From: Verrucomicrobiota bacterium
Lineage (GTDB): Bacteria; Verrucomicrobiota; Verrucomicrobiia; Opitutales; Opitutaceae
NCBI GenBank assembly: GCA_023430825.1
Contig: JAEYYL010000134.1
Span: 1-6,955 of the forward strand
Direction: 5' to 3'
Length of the DNA stretch: 6,955 nt
Under the pieces are notes generated by a model, which worked only from the letters and a program-made list of their open reading frames with translations, was not told where the DNA came from and did not search any database. Both the position numbers and the translations under genes were made by a program. The first letter of the stretch is position 1. Each line of letters opens with the position of its first letter. Positions 1-6,222 of the stretch are shown here, piece after piece.

Positions 1-575
1 GCGGAGCACTCTTCACCGGGACCGCCGCGATGGCGATCCAGGGCACCGGGGCGATGGCGATCATCGTCGCCGACGTCGACCTCGCCACCACCCGCATCAC
101 CGTCCGCCGGATCGCACCGAGGAGTGCGGCGCTTCAGCCTGCACCCTCCGCCGCGCCCACGACCTTCACCCAGGCCACCCTCCCCGGCGAGCCCGCCCGC
201 GACGCCCCCGGCCGCTACACCGCCAACTTCACCGCCCGCGACCCCGGCGGCTATCTCGCCATCGCCGAGGTGATCGATCGCACCGGCAAACTCATCGGCC
301 GCGCCGAAGCCGGCTGGGTGCACGATCCCGCCGCCGAAGAGTTTCGCTCGATCATCCCCAACCGCGCACTCCTCGAAGAACTCGCCCGTCGCACCGGCGG
401 CGCCGTGATCGTGAGCAACGAACTCGCCCAGCTCGCCGACCGCCTCGCCCGCGCGCCCGCGCCCGTGATGGAAACCTGGTCGCGCCCGCTCTGGCACAAC
501 GCCTGGATCTTCGCCGCCGTGCTCGGCTGCTTCCTCGCCGAATGGGCCTGGCGCCGCTGGAAAGGCCTCCCGTGA
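1..575 (+). CDS. C-terminal part of a membrane-anchored protein, probably of the BatA-cluster glutamine-amidotransferase-like type (5' end outside window)
   Basis: The frame is open from base 3 to the TGA at 573-575, about 190 residues, with no stop before the first ATG at 30. The gene therefore almost certainly begins upstream of the window. The visible part has a beta-rich segment with 'GRYTANFTARDPGGYLAIAEV', which looks Ig-like. A 'NRALLEELARRTGG' motif follows, then a C-terminal membrane helix (HNAWIFAAVLGCFLAEW) ending in a basic tail, RRWKGLP. The series 'N..LLE.LA..TGG', then 'PLW', then a helix, then 'EWAWRR.KGL' resembles the C-termini of large membrane proteins with vWA or class-I glutamine-amidotransferase-like domains, found beside MoxR/DUF58/BatA genes in planctomycetes and verrucomicrobia. 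That family assignment is from memory and the defining N-terminal domain is not visible. Its stop overlaps the next gene's start as GTGA, which implies co-translation. Confidence 0.6.
   Translation, partial: GALFTGTAAMAIQGTGAMAIIVADVDLATTRITVRRIAPRSAALQPAPSAAPTTFTQATLPGEPARDAPGRYTANFTARDPGGYLAIAEVIDRTGKLIGRAEAGWVHDPAAEEFRSIIPNRALLEELARRTGGAVIVSNELAQLADRLARAPAPVMETWSRPLWHNAWIFAAVLGCFLAEWAWRRWKGLP
559..565 (+). promoter_or_regulatory. Shine-Dalgarno-like site for the GTG start at 572
   Basis: GGAAAGG lies six bases before GTG 572, inside the last codons of the upstream gene. This spacing favours GTG 572 over the upstream ATG at 542 and over ATG 614, which lies inside a repeat. Combined with the GTGA stop/start overlap, it suggests translational coupling. 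Confidence 0.5.
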
Positions 576-1690
576 AACTTCTCCCTCAGAGGGTAGGAGC
601 CTGCTCGCAGGCGATGCGAACGCTTCACCCGCGTTCGACGCACGCCATCGCCTGCAAGCAGGCTCCTACCTCAATCCTTCGCCTCGCCGCACTCCTCCTC
701 CTCGCGCTGCTCACGCCTCTCTCCCTCCGCGCCGCCGAACCGCTCCACGAAATCCTCGTCCTCGTCGGCGCCGCCGGCGAAGGCGACTACGCCGGGGGCT
801 TCGCCTCCGCCGCACGCGCCTGGGAAAAAGCCGCCGCGCGCGGCGGCGCGCACTGCACGATCGTCGGCCTCGCTCCCACCGCCGAATCCTCACCCGAATC
901 CGCACCAGCCTCCTCCTCCTCCGCGTCATCCACCGACGCCTCGCCCACCGACCGCACCCGCCTCCAGCAATGGCTCGCCGCCCGCTCCGGCGAATCCGGT
1001 CCGCCCGCGTGGATCGTCTATCTCGGCCACGGCACGTTCGACGGCCGCGAAGCCCGGCTCAACCTCCGCGGCCCCGACGTCACCGCGCCCGAACTCGCCA
1101 CCTGGCTCGCGCCGCTCCGCCGCCCGCTCATCTTCATCCACGGCGGTTCCGCCAGCGCGCCGTTTCTCGCCGCGCTCTCCGCGCCGGAGCGTATCATCAT
1201 TTCGGCGACACGCAGCGGCCACGAACTCAACTACGCCCGCTTCGGCGAACGCTTCGCCGACTCCATCGCGAACCCCGCCGCCGACATCGACCAGGACGGC
1301 CAGACGTCCCTGCTCGAAGCCTTCGTCACCGCCGCACAACAGGTGCAGGCCTTCTACGCCGAGACCGGCCGCCTCGCCACCGAACACGCCCTGATCGACG
1401 ACAACGGCGACCGCCAGGGCACGCCCGCCGAATGGTTTCGCGGCCTCCGTCTCCAGCGCCGTCCCGAAGGCGCCGCCGAGCCCGATGGCCAGCGCGCCCG
1501 CCTGATCGCCCTCGTGCCCGGCGCCGGCGAACGCGCGCTCACGCCCGCGCAGCGCGACGCGCGTGACCGCCTCGAACGCGAACTCGAAGCCCTCCGCGCG
1601 CGCAAACCCGATCTCCCCGAAGCCGATTACTACCGCCAGCTCGAATCGCTTTTCCGCCGCCTCGGCGAAATCTACCGCGCCGATTCGTAG
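572..1690 (+). CDS. Secreted caspase/C13-fold-like protein lacking a catalytic Cys, with an EF-hand-type loop
   Basis: The protein has 372 residues from GTG 572, the start chosen for its Shine-Dalgarno site and its GTGA overlap with the gene before. A signal peptide core (LRLAALLLLALLTPLSLRA) is followed by AEP. A Ser/Ala-rich linker runs over about residues 103-128. The 'VYLGHGTFDG' segment carries His153 in the position of the catalytic His of caspase-like and legumain-like (C13) folds. The strand that should carry the Cys reads 'IFIHGGSASAPF' (from about residue 187) and has Gly or Ser there; no Cys occurs anywhere after residue 153. Residues 238-249 (DIDQDGQTSLLE) fit a canonical EF-hand calcium loop, and 'DDNGDRQG' further on is another acidic turn. 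The C-terminus is a charged helix, probably coiled coil. Proteolytic activity is therefore doubtful; a binding or scaffold role in the envelope is as likely. A REP doublet is embedded in the signal-peptide n-region, and no start codon follows it before the hydrophobic core. Confidence 0.65.
   Translation: MKLLPQRVGACSQAMRTLHPRSTHAIACKQAPTSILRLAALLLLALLTPLSLRAAEPLHEILVLVGAAGEGDYAGGFASAARAWEKAAARGGAHCTIVGLAPTAESSPESAPASSSSASSTDASPTDRTRLQQWLAARSGESGPPAWIVYLGHGTFDGREARLNLRGPDVTAPELATWLAPLRRPLIFIHGGSASAPFLAALSAPERIIISATRSGHELNYARFGERFADSIANPAADIDQDGQTSLLEAFVTAAQQVQAFYAETGRLATEHALIDDNGDRQGTPAEWFRGLRLQRRPEGAAEPDGQRARLIALVPGAGERALTPAQRDARDRLERELEALRARKPDLPEADYYRQLESLFRRLGEIYRADS
592..670. repeat. REP doublet (REPIN-like), family A copy 1, inside a signal-peptide coding region
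   Basis: Two inverted REP units lie at 593-615 and 647-669. Each has head GTAGGAGC and stem GCCTGC/GCAGGC: 599-604 with 607-612 in the left unit, and 650-655 with 658-663 in the right. The two-base loops are TC and AA, and each unit ends GCGAT. The spacer is about 31 bases. The GTAG head before an imperfect palindrome is typical of REP elements mobilised by RAYT (REP-associated tyrosine) transposases, and GTAGGAGC resembles Pseudomonas REPs; both points are from memory. The element shares its sequence with 6105-6184. It is read through in frame by the gene starting at 572 and begins 20 bases after that start codon. Confidence 0.85.
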
Positions 1691-1700
1691 CCGGCCGGCT
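1689..1700. other. 12-base perfect palindrome spanning the convergent gene junction
   Basis: AGCCGGCCGGCT is self-complementary and joins the TAG stop of the + strand gene to the end of the opposing opgH gene, leaving only nine bases between the two stops. As RNA it could form just a four-base stem with a four-base loop, with no U-tract, so it is not a convincing terminator. Confidence 0.5.
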
Positions 1701-3847
1701 CAGCGATAGAGCGCCGTGGTCGGCGCCGTCGTCAGCACGTTATACTGGCGCATCGCCAGCCGCCACCACTCCGCGAGCGACGCCGCGGGACAGCTCCACA
1801 ATTCGCGGTGCAGCCAGATCATCGAGTCGGCGTCGAGCAGCAGCGCCATCTTCTCCTTCGTCGTGAAACTCTCCGGCCCTTCGTGCAGCAACCGCTGCCG
1901 CAACTGCGCGAACCACTCCCGCGCCTCCTCGCTCGAACGCCGCTGCCGCAGCAATGCGACGTGCATCGCGTTCACATACGGATCGAGCACCGCCTGCATC
2001 AAACCGTAGTCCGCACGCAACGGCTCCAGCGGCGGCAGGTGCCGGTAACACTCCGCCAGATTCTGCCGCAGCCGCCGCAGTTCGTAGTTCGGCTGCGTTT
2101 CCTCCGGCGTCAGGAACAGCCCCAGCTCCTTCGCCTGCCGCCCGAACCCGGCCTTGCTCAGAAAAATCGACAGCGGAATCGAGAGCACCAGCCCCGCCAG
2201 CACCGGGCTCAGCCACCAGAAAAACACCGGCAGCAAAATCAGCGCCGACAGCCCCCACACCACGCCGAACGCCGTCTGGCCCCAGTGCGTGATGATCGCC
2301 TCGCGCCAGTCCGTGCCGTCGTCGTCCGAGCCGCGTTTCTGCGTCACCCACGACACGCCCTGCCCGAGCAGCGTCGTGATCACGAACTTCGCGTTGAACA
2401 TCATGTTCACCGGCGCGAGCAGCGTCGACGCCGCGATCTCCAGCAGCGCGCTCATCACAAACCGCACCCGCCCGCCGTAGCGCTCCACTTCCTCCCGCCG
2501 GCCGAGCATCACCACGATGCTCACGATCTTCGGCAGGAACAGTAACAACATCGTGAATACAAACAGCGACAGCGCCGCCGGCACCTCCACCGTGTAACCG
2601 AACACCGACGTGTAATCCTCCGGCCGCGCGCGGCCCGCCGTCAGCGAGGTCGCAAGATCCACCGCGTTGATCGTGCTGATGATCAAGAACAGGAGCCACA
2701 ACGGCGACGACAGATACGCCATCACGCCCATGAACAGATGAAACCGGTTCGCCGGGCGGAAGCCGCGCGCCGTCAGCAGCCACGCATGCTGCATGTTGCC
2801 CTGACACCAGCGGCGGTCGCGTTTCGCGCTCTCGATCAGCGTCGGCGGCCCCTCCTCGTAGCTGCCTTCGATGTCGTGCGCCAGCCACACCGCCCAGCCC
2901 GCGCGCCGCATCAGCGCCGCCTCGACGAAATCGTGCGACAAGATCCGTCCGCCGAACGGTTCGCTGCCCGGCAAATCCGGCAGCGAACAATGCTCCATGA
3001 ACGGCTGCACGCGAATGATCGCGTTGTGCCCCCAGTAGTTGCCTTCGTGCTGCTGCCAGTAATTGAGCCCCGCGAGAAACAGCGGGCTGTAAACGCGATT
3101 CCCGAACGACTGGATGCGCGCGTAGAGCGTCTCGCCGTTCACGATCCGCGGCGCCGTCTGGATGATGCCCGCGCCGGGATTCTTTTCCATCAGCGCCACC
3201 AGCTGCACCAGCGCATTGCCCGTCATGATCGAGTCGGCATCGAGCACCACCATGTATCGGTAGTTCTTGCCCCAGCGCCGCAGGAAGTCCGCGACGTTGC
3301 CCGCCTTCTTGTTGATCTGATTCAGCCGCTTTCGATAAAAAATCTTCCCGAAGCCGCCGACCTGCTTGCAGAGCTCCACCCACGCCGTCTCCTCGACGAT
3401 CCACTGCGACGGCTGGTTCGAATCGCTCAGGATGAAGAAGTCGAAATGCTCCAGCTTCTTCGTCTCCTCTACCGAGCGGAACACCACGCGCAACCCCTCG
3501 AACACGCGGCTCACATCCTCGTTGAACACCGGCATCACGATCGCCGTCGACGCGAGCGGCACGTCCTCGCCGCGCGCCACCGTCATCGTGATCCGCCGGC
3601 TGTCGCCGCCGCGGTTGATCACATAGAAGCCCGCCAGCGCCGTGCAGAAACCGATCGCGATCTGCAGAAACAAAACCGCGAACAACAGCAGCAGCGTCAG
3701 CTCGACGCCCGTCAGCCCGTTGCGCCACAGCAGGTCCGCCATGAACCACGTGGCGAGGCTCGTGAACCCGAAGATGGCCGAGAAAAACGAAAAGCGCCGG
3801 CGGTTCATCCGCGCGGTGGACATGCGATCGTGGACGGGAGGCGACAT
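1700..3847 (-). CDS. mdoH: Glucans biosynthesis glucosyltransferase H (OpgH/MdoH)
   Basis: Inner-membrane GT2 processive glucosyltransferase that uses UDP-glucose to make the linear backbone of osmoregulated periplasmic glucans and pass it across the membrane. It has 715 residues. Two N-terminal membrane helices (about 21-41 and 48-77) come first. The cytoplasmic GT2 domain begins at 'TAIVMPVFNED' (101-111) and carries SDSN (141-144), the metal/nucleotide motif D203-A-D205, SHDFVEA with H305-D306, and the R345-R346-W347 motif in 'DRRWCQGNMQH'. Several further helices span about 370-565, and a soluble C-terminal tail follows. E. coli OpgH is about 847 residues; here the cytoplasmic N-terminus is only about 20 residues, so the part that contacts FtsZ in E. 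coli is missing. ATG 3847 is the first start; ATG 3823 and 3808 are in frame and none has a good Shine-Dalgarno site. A 127-base gap separates it from the upstream gene. Confidence 0.93.
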   Translation of the reverse strand: MSPPVHDRMSTARMNRRRFSFFSAIFGFTSLATWFMADLLWRNGLTGVELTLLLLFAVLFLQIAIGFCTALAGFYVINRGGDSRRITMTVARGEDVPLASTAIVMPVFNEDVSRVFEGLRVVFRSVEETKKLEHFDFFILSDSNQPSQWIVEETAWVELCKQVGGFGKIFYRKRLNQINKKAGNVADFLRRWGKNYRYMVVLDADSIMTGNALVQLVALMEKNPGAGIIQTAPRIVNGETLYARIQSFGNRVYSPLFLAGLNYWQQHEGNYWGHNAIIRVQPFMEHCSLPDLPGSEPFGGRILSHDFVEAALMRRAGWAVWLAHDIEGSYEEGPPTLIESAKRDRRWCQGNMQHAWLLTARGFRPANRFHLFMGVMAYLSSPLWLLFLIISTINAVDLATSLTAGRARPEDYTSVFGYTVEVPAALSLFVFTMLLLFLPKIVSIVVMLGRREEVERYGGRVRFVMSALLEIAASTLLAPVNMMFNAKFVITTLLGQGVSWVTQKRGSDDDGTDWREAIITHWGQTAFGVVWGLSALILLPVFFWWLSPVLAGLVLSIPLSIFLSKAGFGRQAKELGLFLTPEETQPNYELRRLRQNLAECYRHLPPLEPLRADYGLMQAVLDPYVNAMHVALLRQRRSSEEAREWFAQLRQRLLHEGPESFTTKEKMALLLDADSMIWLHRELWSCPAASLAEWWRLAMRQYNVLTTAPTTALYR

Positions 3848-3873
3848 GAGGAATCAGCTGGCGCGGCAGTCCC

Positions 3874-3949
3874 GTGGCTCTGCGCGTGAGCGCAGGGATT
3901 CCCGCGCAACTCCATCGCCTTCGATCCCGCTGCTTACGCAGCGAGCCAC
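3874..3949. repeat. REP doublet (REPIN-like), family B, between the small membrane gene and opgH
   Basis: Two inverted 26-base units lie at 3874-3899 and 3924-3949, separated by 24 bases. In the same orientation both begin GTGGCTC and end GGGAT, around a five-base stem and a GTRA loop. The stems differ in sequence yet each is self-complementary: CTGCGC/GCGCAG at 3880-3895 and CGCTGC/GCAGCG at 3928-3943. Conserved flanks with covarying stems argue for a real structured element. The head differs from family A, so this is a second REP family. It occupies most of the gap before opgH and could affect message stability or relative expression of opgH. Confidence 0.75.
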
Positions 3950-3974
3950 TCTGAATCGAGAAACGTCACTCGCT

Positions 3975-4583
3975 TCACCGCGTCGCATAAAAAATCCCCG
4001 CGAGCGCACCCGCAAAAATCAGCCACAGAAACAGCGTTTTCAGGATCGGCAGCTTCTCGAAACGCTCGAGCGTTTCCCCCGCCGCCTCCGGAATCGGCCC
4101 GAGATCGATCGGCCGCGGCACCATGCTCGACACCGCCATGTCCGGACCCGCCGTCAACGCGCCCGTGCGCATCGCCTGCACGAATTCCGCCGGCACCGTC
4201 CGCTCCTCCAGAAACGCATACGGCCACTTCTGCGGTCCGTCGCACAACAGCAACGCCACCCGCCCGTCCACCGCGATGCGCTCATGCGGCTGGTTCCGCT
4301 CCTCCAGCACATCCGCGAACCACAGGTCCATCATCGCCTCCGTCTCCTCCGCCGCGAGCGTCGTCGGATCGAGCGCGGGGTTCGCCTCGTGCCGCCGCGC
4401 CGCGCGCTCGAGAATCCGCAAAATCAGCCGGCTCGAATGCAGCCGGTTGTGGATGCGATGCGCGCGCAGGTAATCCTCGACCCGCACATACGCCGCGTTC
4501 CACGCCTCCAGCGTGCCGGTCGTCGGCCGGAACACGCCGAACGGTTCGAGGGAGTCGAAGGATTGGAGATCGCTGGTGCTCAT
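3975..4583 (-). CDS. Unrecognised tail-anchored membrane protein between opgG and opgH
   Basis: From ATG 4583 the protein has 202 residues (MSTSDLQSFDSLEPFG...); a GTG at 4616, seven bases after the opgG stop, would add 11 residues. I do not recognise a named domain. There is no signal peptide. The N-terminal part is helical and charged, with HRIHNRLHSSRLILRILERAARR at about residues 42-64. It is followed by an acidic segment and a beta-like stretch, 'GRVALLLCDGPQKWPYAFLEER'. The only membrane helix is at the C-terminus (about 180-198) and ends in ATR, so the bulk of the protein should be cytoplasmic, on the same side as the OpgH catalytic domain. Lying inside the glucan operon in the same orientation, it may assist or regulate glucan synthesis. 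It is not a recognisable OpgB, OpgC or OpgE; those have several membrane helices or large periplasmic domains. Confidence 0.75.
   Translation of the reverse strand: MSTSDLQSFDSLEPFGVFRPTTGTLEAWNAAYVRVEDYLRAHRIHNRLHSSRLILRILERAARRHEANPALDPTTLAAEETEAMMDLWFADVLEERNQPHERIAVDGRVALLLCDGPQKWPYAFLEERTVPAEFVQAMRTGALTAGPDMAVSSMVPRPIDLGPIPEAAGETLERFEKLPILKTLFLWLIFAGALAGIFYATR
4059..4076. other. 18-base perfect palindrome inside the small membrane gene
   Basis: GAAACGCTCGAGCGTTTC reads identically on both strands and codes for ETLERF in the gene. It could form a strong hairpin in the message or a dimeric protein-binding site, or be a codon-level coincidence. Confidence 0.4.
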
Positions 4584-4591
4584 GACGCGCC

Positions 4592-4605
4592 GGAACCGCG
4601 GTTCC
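4592..4605. promoter_or_regulatory. 14-base palindrome in the leader of the small membrane gene
   Basis: GGAACCGCGGTTCC is perfectly self-complementary and ends eight bases before ATG 4583 in the direction of transcription. A GCAGG stretch flanks it on the far side. If the hairpin folds, this Shine-Dalgarno-like stretch would be brought close to the ATG. If translation instead begins at GTG 4616, the palindrome is simply coding. Confidence 0.3.
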
Positions 4606-4623
4606 CCTGCTGACACGTCCGCT

Positions 4624-6222
4624 TCACGGCTGCCACAAATAACTCCACGTCTCGGTCAGCACCTTCTCCGGCCGCCGGAGAAAGCACCGCAATTCGATCG
4701 GCTGGCCCGACGCATCGGGGCGGATCGCAAACGCCGCGCGCCAGGTGCCGTTATAGGGATTCTTCTGCACGTTCGAGTGAACGAGTTCGCCTCCGGTGCC
4801 CACCGTCACCACCGACTCCACGTCGTCCGGCGCCGCATCGTTCGCCGCGAGATCCGGAATCGAGAAATCCACAAAAAACCGCTCGAGGTCCTGCTCATGC
4901 GTGATCGTGCGGCCGTGCCGCGTGGAAATCGCGCGTCCGGCCGGCGGACGAATCTGGTCCACGAACCAGTGCAATTTATACTCCAGCTCCAGCGGCTCGC
5001 CGACCTTCGGCAGCCGGTCCGGCACCCAGAACGCCACGATGTTGTCGTTCGTTTCATCCGGCGTCGGAATCTCGACCAGTCGCACCGTCCCGCGCCCCCA
5101 GTCGCCCACCGGCTCCACCCACGCGCTCGGCCGGATGTGATAGGCCGCCTCGAGATCCTGGTAATTTTCGAAATTCCGGTCGCGCTGCAACAGCCCGAAA
5201 CCGCGCGGATTCTCGTCGCCGAACGCCGCCACGCGCACCGCCTTCGGATTCGTCAACGGCCGCCACAGCCACTCGCCCGCGCCCGTCAACAACGCCAGCC
5301 CGTCGGAGTCGTGCACTTCCGGGCGAAAATCGTTCGTCACCTCGTTCGTGTTCTCGCCGTGCCAGAACATGCTCGTGAGTGGAGCGAGCCCGACCGTTTT
5401 CACCGCCTTGCGGAAAAACAACACCGCCTTCACGTGCGACACCGTCGCTGCGCCCGGCTCGATCTTGAAGCGATACGCGCCCGTCACGCTCGGGCTGTCG
5501 AGCAGCGCATAAAGCGTCAGCGCTTTCGCGCCCGCCGTCGGACGCTCGATCCAGAATTCGGTGAACACCGGAAACTCCTCGCCACCCGGCTCCGCGGTGT
5601 CCAGCGCCAGTCCGCGCGCCGACAATCCGTAGATCGTCTTCTCGCACAACAGCCGGAAATAACTCGCCCCTTGAAACGCGCCGAGCTCGTCGCCCGGCTT
5701 GTTGAGCGGATGCAAGATCTTGAAGCCCGCGAATCCCATCGTCGGCGGCACCTCACCCGGTTTCAGCCGGTCGTAATCGAACAGCGCCCGCTCGAACGGA
5801 ATCAACTCCGCGCGCCCGCCGCGGATTTCCGAAATCTGCACCGTGCTGCGCTGCACGAAACCCGGATGAAAAAACTGCAGCTCGAACGGCAGCCGCTCGC
5901 TGCGCCACCACGTGTGCCCCGGATCGAAGCGAATCAACCGATGCTCGTCGTAGGTCAGGTTCTGCGCCCACTCCGGCACGCGCGTTCCCGGCTCCACGTA
6001 GGGTTTCTCCGCCAGCAACTGCGCCCGGTAGCGCACCGTGTCGAAATCGAACGTGAAGTCCGCCGCCCGCGCCGACGCGACACCCGCGAGCAGCCCCGCC
6101 AAAAGGTAGGAGCCTGCTTGCAGGCGATTCCGCGGCGACGCCCGCCGGACCGCGCCGCCGATCGCCTGCCAGCAGGCGCCTGCCTCTAAACCTCCGCACT
6201 TCGATGCCGCTCGTGTTTTCAT
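4624..6222 (-). CDS. mdoG: Periplasmic glucans biosynthesis protein OpgG/MdoG (OpgD-like paralogue possible)
   Basis: Periplasmic partner of OpgH in osmoregulated glucan synthesis; the OpgG/OpgD family is now classed as glycoside hydrolase family GH186, acting on beta-1,2-glucan. It has 532 residues from ATG 6222, close to the 511 of E. coli OpgG. Although the frame stays open to 6804, ATG 6222 is chosen because it overlaps the glycosylase stop as ATGA and gives a basic N-terminus (MKTRAASK) before an export core (LLAGLLAGVASARA). The large beta-sandwich domain starts at 'FTFDFDTVRYRAQLLAEKPY' (56 on) and runs to about 400. It has the family motifs APLTSMFWHGEN (280-291), FRPEVHDSDGL (299-309), 'GFGLLQRDRNFENYQDLEA' (341-359) and RPSAWVEP (364-371). 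An Ig-like domain (about 405-525) ends in ETWSYLWQP. Candidate acidic residues lie in the HDSDG and YQDLE motifs. There is no twin-arginine signal, which favours OpgG over OpgD. A REP doublet is translated in frame within the signal n-region (about residues 13-39). Confidence 0.92.
   Translation of the reverse strand: MKTRAASKCGGLEAGACWQAIGGAVRRASPRNRLQAGSYLLAGLLAGVASARAADFTFDFDTVRYRAQLLAEKPYVEPGTRVPEWAQNLTYDEHRLIRFDPGHTWWRSERLPFELQFFHPGFVQRSTVQISEIRGGRAELIPFERALFDYDRLKPGEVPPTMGFAGFKILHPLNKPGDELGAFQGASYFRLLCEKTIYGLSARGLALDTAEPGGEEFPVFTEFWIERPTAGAKALTLYALLDSPSVTGAYRFKIEPGAATVSHVKAVLFFRKAVKTVGLAPLTSMFWHGENTNEVTNDFRPEVHDSDGLALLTGAGEWLWRPLTNPKAVRVAAFGDENPRGFGLLQRDRNFENYQDLEAAYHIRPSAWVEPVGDWGRGTVRLVEIPTPDETNDNIVAFWVPDRLPKVGEPLELEYKLHWFVDQIRPPAGRAISTRHGRTITHEQDLERFFVDFSIPDLAANDAAPDDVESVVTVGTGGELVHSNVQKNPYNGTWRAAFAIRPDASGQPIELRCFLRRPEKVLTETWSYLWQP
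6105..6184. repeat. REP doublet (REPIN-like), family A copy 2, inside the opgG signal-peptide coding region
   Basis: The unit at 6106-6128 is the same REP as at 593-615: head GTAGGAGC, stem GCCTGC-TT-GCAGGC, tail GAT. The inverted partner at 6161-6184 keeps the stem GCCTGC-CA-GCAGGC but has two changes in its head (GCGCCTGCC instead of GCTCCTACC), so it is slightly decayed. The spacer is about 32 bases and GC-rich. The element lies 38 bases after the opgG start codon and is read through without a stop. Confidence 0.85.

Noticed and set aside
542..571. ATG 542 as start of the caspase-like gene
   Set aside because: It overlaps the previous gene by 34 bases with no clear ribosome site, whereas GTG 572 has GGAAAGG at six bases and the GTGA overlap.
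584..673. CCTCA on both sides of the first REP doublet as a target-site duplication
   Set aside because: Five bases is too short to trust, one copy overlaps the repeat end, and the 85-base spacing would not restore the reading frame on excision.
907..921. TCC-repeat microsatellite as a phase-variation tract
   Set aside because: It is a short, interrupted triplet run coding for Ser in a linker; changes would stay in frame and could not switch expression.
1689..1700. Bidirectional terminator between the convergent genes
   Set aside because: Only a four-base stem can form and there is no T-tract on either strand.
1740..3749. 669-codon - strand frame overlapping opgH in another phase
   Set aside because: Ala/Gly/Arg-rich out-of-phase reading of opgH; the opgH frame carries all the GT2 motifs.
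2738..3889. Long + strand open frame of 383 codons opposite opgH
   Set aside because: The same shadow pattern; it also runs through the family-B repeat and has no domain signal.
4513..6189. Long + strand open frame of 558 codons opposite opgG
   Set aside because: It is Arg/His/Pro-rich with no recognisable motif and lies antisense to a motif-complete opgG, as expected of a high-GC shadow frame.
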